DNA of 64,000 nt from an uncultured Ruminococcus sp. (GCA_902780505.1 CACZFN010000003.1:62001-126000); one strand, 5' to 3'; counted from the stretch's first letter, positions 1 through 8,492 are shown. Made by a program: numbers and translations. Notes: generated from the sequence alone by a model not told the origin.

Positions 1-84
1 AAATGTAAGCAGCGCCGAAAGTATTACAAGCACCGCCGTCCTCAAAGGCTTGCCTTTAAGGTTTTTAGCTGCAAGACTTTTCAT
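1..84 (-). CDS. ABC transporter permease, FtsX/MacB-like (partial, N-terminus only)
   Basis: Only the first 28 codons lie in the window; the gene runs off the left edge. They encode a basic N-terminus (MKSLAAKNLKGKPLRT) followed directly by a hydrophobic segment. This is the typical beginning of FtsX-type permeases of macrolide/lipoprotein-type ABC exporters. The start has a good ribosome site (GGAGAGG) six bases upstream. It begins 18 bp after the DUF4418 gene on the same strand, so it is probably the distal part of the iron-locus run. Family assignment rests on a short stretch and is tentative. Confidence 0.6.
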   Translation of the reverse strand, partial: MKSLAAKNLKGKPLRTAVLVILSALLTF

Positions 85-102
85 TTTGTCCTCTCCGATT
101 GT

Positions 103-516
103 TTATTCCTTGTTTTTGTTTATAACTATGTATACGCATGAAACCGCCGCAATTAATATGCTTATAACTATAACTGCGGGCTTCATCACACTGTGGCAGC
201 GCATCTCGCTTTTCATGCAAAGGTTTATAAGTGTGTTCGGTATAAACGCCGTCACGACAGCAAGTGTGATGTTTGCAAGTGCAAGCCCTGTCCTCTCTCT
301 GCCCTTGAGTATCAGCATAAGCAGTGAATTTGCACAAAGCGCTGTACCTGCCCCGAATACCGCCTGCCCTGCCCAGTGGCAAGCCATCCACATTCCGCTG
401 TCCGTCTTGTGCTCACATGGGCTGATAAATGTCTTTACCCCTGCTGTAAGCACTATGCTCAGTAAAAGCAGTATCACTTCGGTTATTATTTCGGCTGTTT
501 TCTTGTTTTCTTTCAT
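103..516 (-). CDS. DUF4418-type four-helix membrane protein
   Basis: This 137-residue integral membrane protein has about four hydrophobic segments (roughly residues 8-28, 45-70, 75-98 and 112-132). The first loop holds conserved-looking Cys and His residues (SPCEHKTDSGMWMACHWAGQ). Small size, topology and the CxH...H pattern fit the DUF4418 family, whose members often sit beside FtsX-type ABC permeases, as here. The biochemical role is unknown. The start has an AAAGGAAC ribosome site. It follows the transglutaminase-like gene by 30 bp and precedes a permease by 18 bp. A metal- or redox-related role is only inferred from the neighbours. Confidence 0.65.
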   Translation of the reverse strand: MKENKKTAEIITEVILLLLSIVLTAGVKTFISPCEHKTDSGMWMACHWAGQAVFGAGTALCANSLLMLILKGRERTGLALANITLAVVTAFIPNTLINLCMKSEMRCHSVMKPAVIVISILIAAVSCVYIVINKNKE

Positions 517-546
517 TGTCTTTGTTCCTTTCTGTTGTGTGTAGTA

Positions 547-1464
547 TCACCATATGTATTTTGTCTGTGCCATCGGGTGGCTTTTCTCAAATTCTTTCGT
601 CAGGTATTCCTCGTCCCTTGTGTGCCTTGCAAAATCCCTGCTTCCCATAAGAAAGAAGCTGTACTCCTCCCTGCCTGCGTCCCATGTGGCATCAAGCTCG
701 TACCACTTATCCTGAAGCTTTGCTATGTTCCATGCATGGTATTCGTATTCGCCCGACTGCGCCCTGCACATTCCGCGTATTATCCTGCATTCTATCCCGG
801 CTTCACGCATAAGCCTGTAAATCGCGTGTGCATACCCCTGACAGGTCGCACTGTGGTATATAAGCGCCGCAAACGCTGTCGACCTCAGATGTGAATGTTC
901 ATTTTTTGCATTTACCAGATCATAGCTTACGTTTTTGCATATGTAGTCATATATAAGCCTTATTTTCTGCCCGTCAGCCTTTTCACTGTAAAGCCCAAGC
1001 TCGTGCGCTATCCGCCTGACCTCTGCATCTACCTTTTTCTCCTGCTTTTCATCAGTGTAGTATATAGGCTTTATGACTATCTCGTAATCATACCTGTCTG
1101 CACTTTTTGTGCAGCTGTAATCCACTTCATGCCCGCCTAAGGTGCAGTCAAGGTAATCCCCCTCATAAGGCCTGTCCGTTTCATATACCGCAAACCCCAT
1201 AAGTTCACTCACAATAGCAGAAATGTCATCAAGGTCATCACTTTCCGATGTGTAGCTGATCGTAATGTCACTGTGCCTTTCAACAAGCGCTTTTCTTATT
1301 TTTTCTATCACAACGTCTGCATTGGTAAAGTAAACACTTCTGTCACGGCTCACCTCGTAGTGATATCTTGCTTTCTCTGTCTTATCGGCGCGCCCTTCCG
1401 CAGTCATCGTGCAGCCAAGTGATGCACACAGTATAAATGTCAGTATTATCTTTGCTTTTGACAT
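547..1464 (-). CDS. secreted transglutaminase-like cysteine protease-fold protein
   Basis: About 305 residues with an N-terminal signal-like hydrophobic segment (KIILTFILCASLG) and a C-terminal transglutaminase core. The triad can be placed at Cys208 (SATCQGYAHA), His243 (YEYHAWNI) and Asp258 (YELDATWDAG). Bacterial proteins of this type are mostly extracellular and act as peptidases or amide-bond enzymes; the substrate is unknown. The start is uncertain: ATG at 1464 is chosen because it begins the signal peptide, while an ATG at 1485 is also in frame. Either start overlaps the end of the upstream frdB-like gene, so translation is probably coupled. A secreted transglutaminase-fold protein is unusual inside an iron-transport locus. 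Confidence 0.8.
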   Translation of the reverse strand: MSKAKIILTFILCASLGCTMTAEGRADKTEKARYHYEVSRDRSVYFTNADVVIEKIRKALVERHSDITISYTSESDDLDDISAIVSELMGFAVYETDRPYEGDYLDCTLGGHEVDYSCTKSADRYDYEIVIKPIYYTDEKQEKKVDAEVRRIAHELGLYSEKADGQKIRLIYDYICKNVSYDLVNAKNEHSHLRSTAFAALIYHSATCQGYAHAIYRLMREAGIECRIIRGMCRAQSGEYEYHAWNIAKLQDKWYELDATWDAGREEYSFFLMGSRDFARHTRDEEYLTKEFEKSHPMAQTKYIW

Positions 1465-2168
1465 CTTCCGAATATCCGCTTCCATACCGCCGCCGCATTT
1501 GACCTTGCAAGCATTCTGTCTGTTTCTATCCCCGCAGGGCATATGCTCTTGCAGGAAAGGCTTTTGCCGCAGCCTTCAAATATGTGCTTGTCGTAACCGC
1601 GTTTAAGCGCTTTTCCGTCATCCGGCGCAAGTTCCGCTATCAGCCTCGCCGCGGGAACGCCCGCCGCCATGCCGTAAAACTCCCCGCCCGCATAAAAGTT
1701 CGGGCAAACCTCCAGACAGCACCCGCATTGTAAACACCGTGACGCATCATAAGCAAGCTCTGCCTGCCTTTCGTTTATCTTCACCTGTGTCTGTAACCAC
1801 GCCTCAAGCTTTAACAGGTTGTCAAGCATGACCTGCCTGTCCACCATAAGGTCTGCTGTCACGGGGAATTTTCTAAGCGGCTCTATCCTTATCACACCGT
1901 TTTTGTTTATCTCAGAAAGCCTTGCACCACAGGCAAGCCCCGGTGTCCCGTTTATCACCATAGCACAGGCGCCGCATTTTTTCTGTAAACAGCTGTGCTC
2001 CCACATTATCCTGCTTACCTCTGCCCCGCTTTCGTCCCTGTACCCGCCTTTGTTTATCTCACTAAGGGCAAAAGCCACGGTGTCGTTTTTACTTTTCGGT
2101 GTGTATTCTATCACCTGTAAATAAGGCTCGCTCTGTGCGTTTACACGCCTTAGTATCTCAAGCCTCAC
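1446..2168 (-). CDS. frdB: fumarate reductase/succinate dehydrogenase-type iron-sulfur subunit
   Basis: About 240 residues. The N-terminal half carries a [2Fe-2S] ferredoxin set, C-x4-C-x2-C-x11-C, in the segment CLQKKCGACAMVINGTPG and the Cys that follows. The C-terminal half carries a [4Fe-4S] motif (CLQCGCCLEVCP) and a [3Fe-4S] motif (CGKSLSCKSICPAG). This is the full wire of a complex II-type electron-transfer subunit linking quinone/heme to the flavoprotein. A GTG start at 2168 is chosen because a GGGGAGG site lies 7 bp upstream; it overlaps the end of frdA by 11 bp. With frdA and the cytochrome b gene it forms a coupled three-gene unit. Direction of catalysis cannot be read from this subunit. 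Confidence 0.9.
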   Translation of the reverse strand: MRLEILRRVNAQSEPYLQVIEYTPKSKNDTVAFALSEINKGGYRDESGAEVSRIMWEHSCLQKKCGACAMVINGTPGLACGARLSEINKNGVIRIEPLRKFPVTADLMVDRQVMLDNLLKLEAWLQTQVKINERQAELAYDASRCLQCGCCLEVCPNFYAGGEFYGMAAGVPAARLIAELAPDDGKALKRGYDKHIFEGCGKSLSCKSICPAGIETDRMLARSNAAAVWKRIFGRCQKQR

Positions 2169-3753
2169 CTTCACTCCTCCCCTTAAATCCATATATTGCC
2201 CTGCCGTTTTCATACTGTGCATATGTCATACTGCCAAATCTTTCGTCATCACGCTTCGGGTAGTCCTCCCTGTAATGTGCCCCCCGGCTCTCCCGCCTTA
2301 TCAGTGCACATTCAAGTAAGGCATCTGCAAGCTCTATCCTTGCTCTTTCTCTTAAATTGTACTGCCTTTCGCCTTTCAGTAACGATAACTCTGCTATGCT
2401 CTTTTTTATCTCACTTTCATTTCTGACTATCCCAAGCCCCGAAAGAAGTATGTCCCTTATCCTGTATATAAGTCCTGTATCCGCCTCGGCTGCGTATTCC
2501 TCACTTAAACTGTGTACGCTTTCCTTTTCCTCCTGCCCGTCCTGTACGCCGTAAGAAGCAATAATGTCCTCTGCCGCCGTCCTTCCGCCGTATATCGCCC
2601 CGAGCATCGAGTTCCCGCCGAGTCTGTTCGCCCCGTGGTAAATGCTTGTGCACTCGCCTGCGGCATAAAGATCTTTCATGCTCGTCCTGTGGCGTGTGTC
2701 CACATCTATCCCGCCCATAAAGTAGTGTATTCCCTCCTTTACAGGTATCGGCTCACTTTTTGCATCAGTCCCGGTCTGTTCTTTTATTTCCTCTCTCAGA
2801 TCAGGCAGGCGCCTGAGCCATACACTTTCATCTATTCCCGTCATGTCAAGATAAACGCCCTCGCCTTCACTTTCACGCCTTACAAAGAACATCTCCCTTG
2901 CCACAACATCACGCGGCGAAAGATTTCCGAGTTCGGGGTGCCTGTCCTCCATAAAATAATACCTCTGCCCGCCTTTGTTTATAAAAAGCCTGCCGCCCTC
3001 GCCCCTTGCGGCTTCCGTCACAAGGCACCTCTTGCCTGCGATCGCTATAGTTGTCGGGTGGTACTGTATCATTTCAAGGTTTGAAAACCTTACCCCCTGT
3101 AAATAGAGCATAGCCGCCGCATCACCGCTGTTTGCCGTTGTGCCTGTTGTCACCCCGGGGAATATCCCGTTCATTCCCCCCGTGCACATTACGCTAACGC
3201 CGTGTTCTTCAAAGCATTGCCCGCTTCGTGTGTCGGCAGTCAATACCCCTCTGCATTCGCTGCCGTTTGTGATAAGCCTTATAAATTCACGGTTCGGCTT
3301 TCTTGTTATCAGCCCCGCCGCTTCGTATTTTCTCGCTTCATCTATAAGGGCTGACATTATCATCTTCCCTGTCGAACTTTTTGCAAACGCCGTTCTGCGC
3401 TTTTTCTGCCCGCCGAAGGCTCTCTGTACTATCCTGCCGTTTTCCATGTTGAACGGCACCCCAAGCCCCATAAGCCACCTGACTATACCCGGTGCATTTT
3501 CGGTTAGCCCCCTTACTGCTTCCTCGTTAGCAAGGTAACATCCGCCCTTCATTGTGTCCTCAAAATGCAGTGCTGCATCATCATTTTCGCCCATCACATC
3601 AAGGGCTGCATTTATCCCGCCCTCGGCAAGTACAGACTGCGCCCTTTCCGATACCTGCTTCGATATCAAAAGACACTCTCTCCCCGCCTTTGCAAGCGTT
3701 ACCGCACAGGCAAGCCCCGAAAGCCCCGCCCCGATAATGATCACTTTCCTCAT
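2158..3753 (-). CDS. frdA: fumarate reductase/succinate dehydrogenase-type flavoprotein
   Basis: About 531 residues of the FAD-dependent FrdA/SdhA/NadB family. Visible motifs are the dinucleotide fold GAGLSG (8-13), LAEGGINAA (42-50), QYHPT (230-234), EAARGEGG (247-254), SPRDVVAREM (279-288), HYFMGG (343-348) and HGANRLGGNS (373-382). The site that is His in enzymes with covalently bound FAD is Gln39 here (RAQSVLAEGG), so FAD should be non-covalent. There is no Tat or Sec signal, so it faces the cytoplasm. ATG at 3753 is chosen because AGGTGG lies 8 bp upstream and the start overlaps the cytochrome b stop codon by 4 bp (ATGA). L-aspartate oxidase is the main alternative; the linked Fe-S and cytochrome b genes argue for an Frd-type complex. 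Confidence 0.88.
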   Translation of the reverse strand: MRKVIIIGAGLSGLACAVTLAKAGRECLLISKQVSERAQSVLAEGGINAALDVMGENDDAALHFEDTMKGGCYLANEEAVRGLTENAPGIVRWLMGLGVPFNMENGRIVQRAFGGQKKRRTAFAKSSTGKMIMSALIDEARKYEAAGLITRKPNREFIRLITNGSECRGVLTADTRSGQCFEEHGVSVMCTGGMNGIFPGVTTGTTANSGDAAAMLYLQGVRFSNLEMIQYHPTTIAIAGKRCLVTEAARGEGGRLFINKGGQRYYFMEDRHPELGNLSPRDVVAREMFFVRRESEGEGVYLDMTGIDESVWLRRLPDLREEIKEQTGTDAKSEPIPVKEGIHYFMGGIDVDTRHRTSMKDLYAAGECTSIYHGANRLGGNSMLGAIYGGRTAAEDIIASYGVQDGQEEKESVHSLSEEYAAEADTGLIYRIRDILLSGLGIVRNESEIKKSIAELSLLKGERQYNLRERARIELADALLECALIRRESRGAHYREDYPKRDDERFGSMTYAQYENGRAIYGFKGRSEGEA

Positions 3754-4301
3754 ATCACATTCCACCTGATGTAATAAATTATGAACCCTGTGCCCATAAG
3801 TATCAGTAATAAGGATAGTATCAGCGCTATGTCAAGCCCTGCCTCCTTAAATCCCCTGAACCCGAATGATATAAGCATGGGCTTTGCATTTGATACCGCA
3901 TGAAGTGCAATGCTTACGGCCAGAAGTATCTGGCTTGTAAGCTCCAAAGCGCCAAAAACATTCAGCCTGTATACCTCGCCGTCTTTTACGCCCTCAAATA
4001 TCACAACGTGTGCTATGATAAACACCGTTACCGCTGTCCCGCTTGCACGCCGCACCCAGAAAAGCCTGTTCTCTTTGAAGTACCCTGCCCCCGAACGCTT
4101 CATGGCCTTTACCGTGTCAGCGGTGAGCTTTATCCCTATGATAGTGTGCAAAGCGATAAGTATGATCATCGCCCAGCCCGCCATCATCATAAGGCTGTTC
4201 CCGCCGGGTGATATCTCCATAAGCGAAAACGCCCCCATTATCCCATGTATCAAAAAAAGAATGATTATCCCCGCAGTAAGTATAGCATTCACTTTTCGCA
4301 T
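3750..4301 (-). CDS. fumarate reductase/succinate dehydrogenase-type cytochrome b membrane anchor
   Basis: A 183-residue membrane protein with about five hydrophobic segments. Histidines at 19, 52, 98 and 134 lie within or beside membrane segments and could bind one or two b-type hemes, as in the cytochrome b558 family of complex II. It would anchor FrdAB at the inner face of the membrane and exchange electrons with quinol or another membrane donor. It ends in a 4-bp overlap with frdA. The upstream 172-residue gene stops 8 bp before its start, and an AAGGAG site sits inside that stop region. Specific family membership is inferred from topology, His pattern and synteny. Confidence 0.82.
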   Translation of the reverse strand: MRKVNAILTAGIIILFLIHGIMGAFSLMEISPGGNSLMMMAGWAMIILIALHTIIGIKLTADTVKAMKRSGAGYFKENRLFWVRRASGTAVTVFIIAHVVIFEGVKDGEVYRLNVFGALELTSQILLAVSIALHAVSNAKPMLISFGFRGFKEAGLDIALILSLLLILMGTGFIIYYIRWNVI

Positions 4302-4309
4302 AGGTCATA

Positions 4310-4828
4310 TCACTCCTTTTTTGTGCTGTCACTGAAATATGTCTTTAATGCGTTTGTTTTTTCCTCGATCCTGTCGCCGTGCTGGCGCTGATAGTATTCT
4401 TTGGACATCACTATTACGTCATACCTGCCGCTTTCCGCTTTTGAAAGCATAAGTATGCCGTCCTCCGCCCTTATCTTCATCTGGTTCTCCGCAAGCCGCG
4501 ACTGAAAGGTCCTTGCCATTTCAAGCCCCCCTGCATCACCCGCCGCAGTGACACAGCTTATGTCCTCAAACAGCTCAAAAACCCTCTCGCTTTCCCCCTT
4601 GCTGAAAAATTCCTCCCAGATATCAAGGTACTCCTTGTTTTTGTGCCTGTCGCGGTTTATAAGTATAACGTATTCCCCGCTTGGTGCATCAAGGGCTTCA
4701 CTTGCGCCCGTTACCGCATCTGTGCCGCTTACCCGCTTTTTGAAGTCGTCACTGCATAGGTACGGAATGCCCGCTAAAAGTATTACTCCCGCCGCTGCTG
4801 CGGCAATATGGCGTAAAAGTCCTGTCAT
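4310..4828 (-). CDS. membrane-anchored extracytoplasmic protein with a DAVTGAS motif, unknown function
   Basis: 172 residues with a single N-terminal hydrophobic segment (about 8-24) and a soluble extracytoplasmic part. I do not recognise a full domain. Residues 37-43 read DAVTGAS, close to the D-x-x-(S/T)GA(T/S) motif at which ApbE-type transferases attach FMN to extracytoplasmic proteins. The neighbouring lipoprotein has DAVSGAT. The start codon directly follows the stop of the FMN-binding lipoprotein with no gap, and a GAGG site lies inside that gene, so the two are translationally coupled. A second flavinylated electron carrier is a reasonable inference but not shown. The rest is rich in charged residues with no metal-binding cysteine cluster. 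Confidence 0.6.
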   Translation of the reverse strand: MTGLLRHIAAAAAGVILLAGIPYLCSDDFKKRVSGTDAVTGASEALDAPSGEYVILINRDRHKNKEYLDIWEEFFSKGESERVFELFEDISCVTAAGDAGGLEMARTFQSRLAENQMKIRAEDGILMLSKAESGRYDVIVMSKEYYQRQHGDRIEEKTNALKTYFSDSTKKE

Positions 4829-5275
4829 TTATTTTTCCTCTGCCTTTTTGAGCGCTTCGCCCACGGCCTCCTTGAATTCATTGTAGTTGACAGTCGCCCC
4901 GCTTACCGCATCAACATCATCAATATTCCCTTTTGAAACAAGCTGCTGTGCGTAATTGTCGCAGGCACTCCTTGCCCTCTGCGCCTTCTGGTAAAAATCC
5001 TTGTTCTTTATCTCGCCGTTTTCTTTTCCGTAATTCTCGTCTTTCAGCGTTCCGTCAAGCTCGTATGTCTTGTATTCGCACTTGGTTATTTTCCCGTTCT
5101 CTATCTTTATCTTTACTTCACCGTAACCGTTGCCCGCTTCGTCGCTCTCGTCCTCGTTTATAAAGTCGGCACTCCTGCCGTCGTATTCTCCGTCCTTGTA
5201 GCTTACCTCGCCGCAGCCCGAAAGCCCCGCAGCCGCGATCACCGCCGCACTGAGCGCTATGATCCTTGTCTTCAT
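4829..5275 (-). CDS. FMN-binding-domain lipoprotein, putative extracytoplasmic electron carrier
   Basis: 148 residues. The signal peptide ends in a lipobox with Cys21 (GLSGC), so it should be a membrane-tethered lipoprotein. The rest matches the FMN_bind fold of RnfG/NqrC-like carriers and ends in DAVSGATVNYNEF (122-134), where Thr128 would carry covalent FMN added by ApbE; no apbE is in the window. It follows the ATPase gene by 14 bp. ATG at 5275 is chosen because GGAGGG lies 7 bp upstream; an ATG at 5290 overlaps the ATPase stop and lacks a site. In related iron-uptake loci of Proteobacteria this position is held by thioredoxin-like redox proteins, so an electron-transfer role during iron handling is likely. 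Confidence 0.85.
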   Translation of the reverse strand: MKTRIIALSAAVIAAAGLSGCGEVSYKDGEYDGRSADFINEDESDEAGNGYGEVKIKIENGKITKCEYKTYELDGTLKDENYGKENGEIKNKDFYQKAQRARSACDNYAQQLVSKGNIDDVDAVSGATVNYNEFKEAVGEALKKAEEK

Positions 5276-5289
5276 TTTATTTCCCTCCA

Positions 5290-5982
5290 TCAGTCGGTAA
5301 ATCTTATCTTTCCCGTGAAGTTCTCGTTCACTACTTCCTTTGCTATCCTGCCGCTTCTTAAAACGATCTTCCTCTGCGCCACCTCTGCTACCTCAGGATC
5401 ATGTGTAACAACTATAAGCGTTGTGCCGTCCTTGTGCAGCTTGTTGAAAAGGTCAACTACTATCTCCTCGTTTGCTTCGTCAAGGTTTCCCGTCGGCTCG
5501 TCCGCAAGTATTATCTCGGGGTAGTTTATAAGCGCCCTTGCTACACATACCCTCTGCTGTTCACCACCCGAAAGCTGGCTCGGCAGGTGCTTGGCCCTGT
5601 CAGCAAGCCCTACCCTTTCAAGCGCTTCAAGCGCTTCCTTTTCATCGGGTATCGAATGATAATACTGTGCAAGCATTACATTCTCCACCGCCGTCAGGTA
5701 GTTTACTAAATGGAACTGCTGGAATATAAGCCCTATCTTGTCACGCCTTATCGTCGTCAGGTTTTTCTTGCTCTCTTTGGCAATGTCCACCCCGTCAAGA
5801 AGTACCTCGCCCTTTGTGGGTTTGTCCATGCAGCCTATAATGTTCATCATGGTGCTCTTGCCCGAACCCGAAGGCCCCATTATAGACACCCACTCGCCTT
5901 TTTCCACCTTGAAATTGACATCATCAAGTGCGTGAAGCTCACCATATATCTTGTATACGTTTTTAAGTTCAAGTAAACTCAT
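5290..5982 (-). CDS. ABC transporter ATPase, MacB/LolD type
   Basis: 230 residues with a complete nucleotide-binding domain: Walker A GPSGSGKST (about 36-44), Q-loop IFQQFHLV, signature LSGGEQQR, Walker B IILADEPTGNLD and the H-loop VVTHD. Sequence style is that of the three-component FtsX-permease exporters. It lies 15 bp after the second FtsX-type permease and shares the operon with both, so the three form one mechanotransmission-type ABC complex. In FetMP/P19 iron clusters the equivalent ATPase powers the two permeases next to the DUF2318 protein. The start has an AAGGAGAT ribosome site. Confidence 0.95.
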   Translation of the reverse strand: MSLLELKNVYKIYGELHALDDVNFKVEKGEWVSIMGPSGSGKSTMMNIIGCMDKPTKGEVLLDGVDIAKESKKNLTTIRRDKIGLIFQQFHLVNYLTAVENVMLAQYYHSIPDEKEALEALERVGLADRAKHLPSQLSGGEQQRVCVARALINYPEIILADEPTGNLDEANEEIVVDLFNKLHKDGTTLIVVTHDPEVAEVAQRKIVLRSGRIAKEVVNENFTGKIRFTD

Positions 5983-5997
5983 ATCATTATCTCCTTT

Positions 5998-7164
5998 TTA
6001 TTCTCCCTTGAGTACAAGTGCAGGATCCACATCGGTCGCACTTCTTATAGGCATAAGGCTTGAAAGCCCTGTCACGATTATTGATACCAGTACAGTTATC
6101 GGCAATAACAGCGGCCTGAAAGATATCGGGCTTGAAAATACATTTATGCTTACCTCCTGTGCAAATACAAACCCGAGCACCGCCCCGATAAGCCCGCCAA
6201 ATAATCCGAGCAGCATACTCTCGCCCATAAATTCCTTTATTATGCTTGAATCCGATGCTCCTATCGCTTTCCTTAAACCTATCTCCTTGCGCCTTTCCGC
6301 AACGACTGCCGTCATTGTAGTCGCAACACATATCATAGTAAGCGCCAGTACAACTATCGTCACCAGTAAAACAAGCGCCTGTAACTTCGTCAGCACAGTT
6401 GCCTCCGAAGCCGTCACCCTTTTCACCAGTGATGCATGAACACTGCCTACCGTAGAATTTATCTTGTCAGCATAGTCCGAAAGCTCGTCAGCCGTCGCCG
6501 AAATGCTCAGTTCCGCCGCGTCTATCCTGCCCTGTGTACCCGAAAGCTCCGCCATGTCGGCAAGTGTCATGTAAACATAATCTTCCTCCTTGCCGCCCGT
6601 GTCAAGTATGCCCGCTACAGTAAAGCTCTTTATGTTGTCCTCTATAACTGCCCTGTCGCCGTTTTCGTCTACCTGCTCCATGCCCTCGGGCGTGTAGCTC
6701 ACGTCTATCATCTGCCCCTCTTTTAATCTGAAGGTGTCTGCTATGTTCGCCCCCACAAGAAGCTGCCCGTTCTTTTCAAGGGCATTTCCCGTTATCCTCC
6801 AGTAAGGGCTTGTCTTCTTCACCCCGTCCGGATCAGTACCCGCAGCGACCACAGGCTTTTCGTTTATCCTTACATTTTCGTACCTGAACGGCGCCACGCC
6901 GACTATCTTGCTTTCATCTATCACCGCACGCCCTTCATTTACATCATCAAGCGTGAATTCCGCCCCGGAAGCCGTGAATATCATGTTTGCGCCGTAGTTT
7001 CTGAACTCCGCCCCCATCTGCCTCGGTACATCGTAGTATATTGATATCAGCCCCGAAAGTATAGTCGCCCCTATAGCAATGGAAAGCAGCGCCACCACCA
7101 TTCTTGACCTTCTTCGCATAAGCGAAGCCAATATCATTTTTATAAACATTCTTCTCTTTTTCAT
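5998..7164 (-). CDS. FtsX-family ABC transporter permease (second of pair)
   Basis: 388 residues: an N-terminal membrane segment (about 20-44), a large extracytoplasmic MacB-type periplasmic-core-like domain (about 45-255), then three C-terminal membrane segments of the FtsX fold. The cytoplasmic loop ERRKEIGLRKAIGAS is the typical coupling helix that contacts the ATPase. It is paired with the 432-residue permease 15 bp upstream; together they give a heterodimer. The start has an AAGGAGG site. Homologues in FetMP/P19 loci are essential parts of the iron-acquisition cluster, but what they move or pull on is not established. Confidence 0.93.
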   Translation of the reverse strand: MKKRRMFIKMILASLMRRRSRMVVALLSIAIGATILSGLISIYYDVPRQMGAEFRNYGANMIFTASGAEFTLDDVNEGRAVIDESKIVGVAPFRYENVRINEKPVVAAGTDPDGVKKTSPYWRITGNALEKNGQLLVGANIADTFRLKEGQMIDVSYTPEGMEQVDENGDRAVIEDNIKSFTVAGILDTGGKEEDYVYMTLADMAELSGTQGRIDAAELSISATADELSDYADKINSTVGSVHASLVKRVTASEATVLTKLQALVLLVTIVVLALTMICVATTMTAVVAERRKEIGLRKAIGASDSSIIKEFMGESMLLGLFGGLIGAVLGFVFAQEVSINVFSSPISFRPLLLPITVLVSIIVTGLSSLMPIRSATDVDPALVLKGE

Positions 7165-7179
7165 AATGCTGCGCCCTCC

Positions 7180-8478
7180 TTATCTTCCGTGTAAAACTTC
7201 GGTAGGACGAAGCCCTAAAAGCATCTTGATAGCAGGTATGCACCCGATAAGTGTAACTATCACTACAAGTACCGCAACTATCGGCACTACCATGATCCTG
7301 AATTCGATAGCCGAACCGAATACCGAATGTCCTATTATCTGTGCAAACCCGAACCCCGCAAAGAACCCTGCTATTCCTCCGATTATAGCAGTTATGAAGA
7401 TCTCCGTCAATACAAGCAGCGATATGGAACTGTTGTTTGCGCCTATCGCTTTCATAAGCCCTATCTCCTGGCTCCTCTCCATAACTGTCGCAGTAACAAG
7501 GTTGCATATGCCAAGCGCTGCACCGATAAGGCTCAGTATCGTAATAAGTATCATAAGCAGCTGCGTCTTTTCAAGTATCGCGCCCTCACTGTCAGCTACC
7601 TGCCTTACAGGTGATGCTATGCAGTTCGGTATCGCTTCCTGTATCTGCCAGCATATCGAAGAAGCATACGCTGTGCAGTACCACTTTTCATACTGCGATA
7701 CCGTCAGTGAAGACGGCCCGTTTTTCGTGGCAAGTTCAGCAAGTTCGTTGTCAGGTGTGGTTATCGCCGATACCTCTATGCTGTCTATCTTCCCGCTTAT
7801 CCCTGCAATCTCCTGTGCATTTGCAAGGTAAGTGTAGAGGTAACTGTCCTCCTCACCGCCTGCATCAAATACGCCTGTAACATTGAAATCACGGCTGACT
7901 CCGTCCGCGCCCTTTACGGTTATTACAGAACCTGCCTTTGCCCCGAGCCTTTGCGCCAGGTTCACGCCTATCATGGCATCTCGGCTGTCAGCGGAAGCCG
8001 TTCTTTCACTCAGCCAGCTTCCTTCCTTCAACTCCCACCAGCTTCTCAGGCTCTCTATGCCCGCATCAAGTTCTTCTCCGGTCGGCAGCTTCATGTGGTG
8101 GCTGTACCAGCTGCCGACAACAGTCACGCGGCTTCCGTCCTGAAGCTCTGCCTGTGCGTTTACAAACGGCGCAAAGTCAACAATGTTGAATGCCCAGAAT
8201 ATCGTCTTTATCTTTCCGAGGTCATCTTCGTTCAGGTATGCGCCCGATGTGTTCTGCCCCTCTATCTCGTACAGATCATCAAGAACAGATTCCGCTTTCG
8301 GCACTACAGTTATGTTTGCACCGTATGTCTTTAATTCCTGATTTACCTTGTCCCCTACATCAAGCATTACCAAAAGCATTGCCGAAGCAAGCGACGCCCC
8401 GAGTGCTATCGTAAAGGCTATCATTATCATCTTTTTCCATTGACGGAACAGCGTTCCGCGTACACTTCTGAGAAACAT
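7180..8478 (-). CDS. FtsX-family ABC transporter permease (first of pair)
   Basis: 432 residues with the same layout as its partner: one N-terminal membrane helix (about 14-36), an extracytoplasmic core to about residue 300, and three C-terminal membrane helices. The coupling motif is ERSQEIGLMKAIGAN. It follows the DUF2318 gene by 14 bp with an AAAGGAGAA site at the start. Gene order DUF2318 - permease - permease - ATPase equals that of P19/FetMP iron-uptake clusters, which supports orthology of the whole block. Confidence 0.93.
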   Translation of the reverse strand: MFLRSVRGTLFRQWKKMIMIAFTIALGASLASAMLLVMLDVGDKVNQELKTYGANITVVPKAESVLDDLYEIEGQNTSGAYLNEDDLGKIKTIFWAFNIVDFAPFVNAQAELQDGSRVTVVGSWYSHHMKLPTGEELDAGIESLRSWWELKEGSWLSERTASADSRDAMIGVNLAQRLGAKAGSVITVKGADGVSRDFNVTGVFDAGGEEDSYLYTYLANAQEIAGISGKIDSIEVSAITTPDNELAELATKNGPSSLTVSQYEKWYCTAYASSICWQIQEAIPNCIASPVRQVADSEGAILEKTQLLMILITILSLIGAALGICNLVTATVMERSQEIGLMKAIGANNSSISLLVLTEIFITAIIGGIAGFFAGFGFAQIIGHSVFGSAIEFRIMVVPIVAVLVVIVTLIGCIPAIKMLLGLRPTEVLHGR

Positions 8479-8492
8479 ACTCTTTCTCCTTT

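Noticed and set aside
1446..3753. L-aspartate oxidase (NadB) annotation for the flavoprotein
   Set aside because: The linked Fe-S subunit with three clusters and the cytochrome b anchor indicate an Frd/Sdh-type complex, and no nadA or nadC is adjacent. The missing covalent-FAD His keeps a small doubt.
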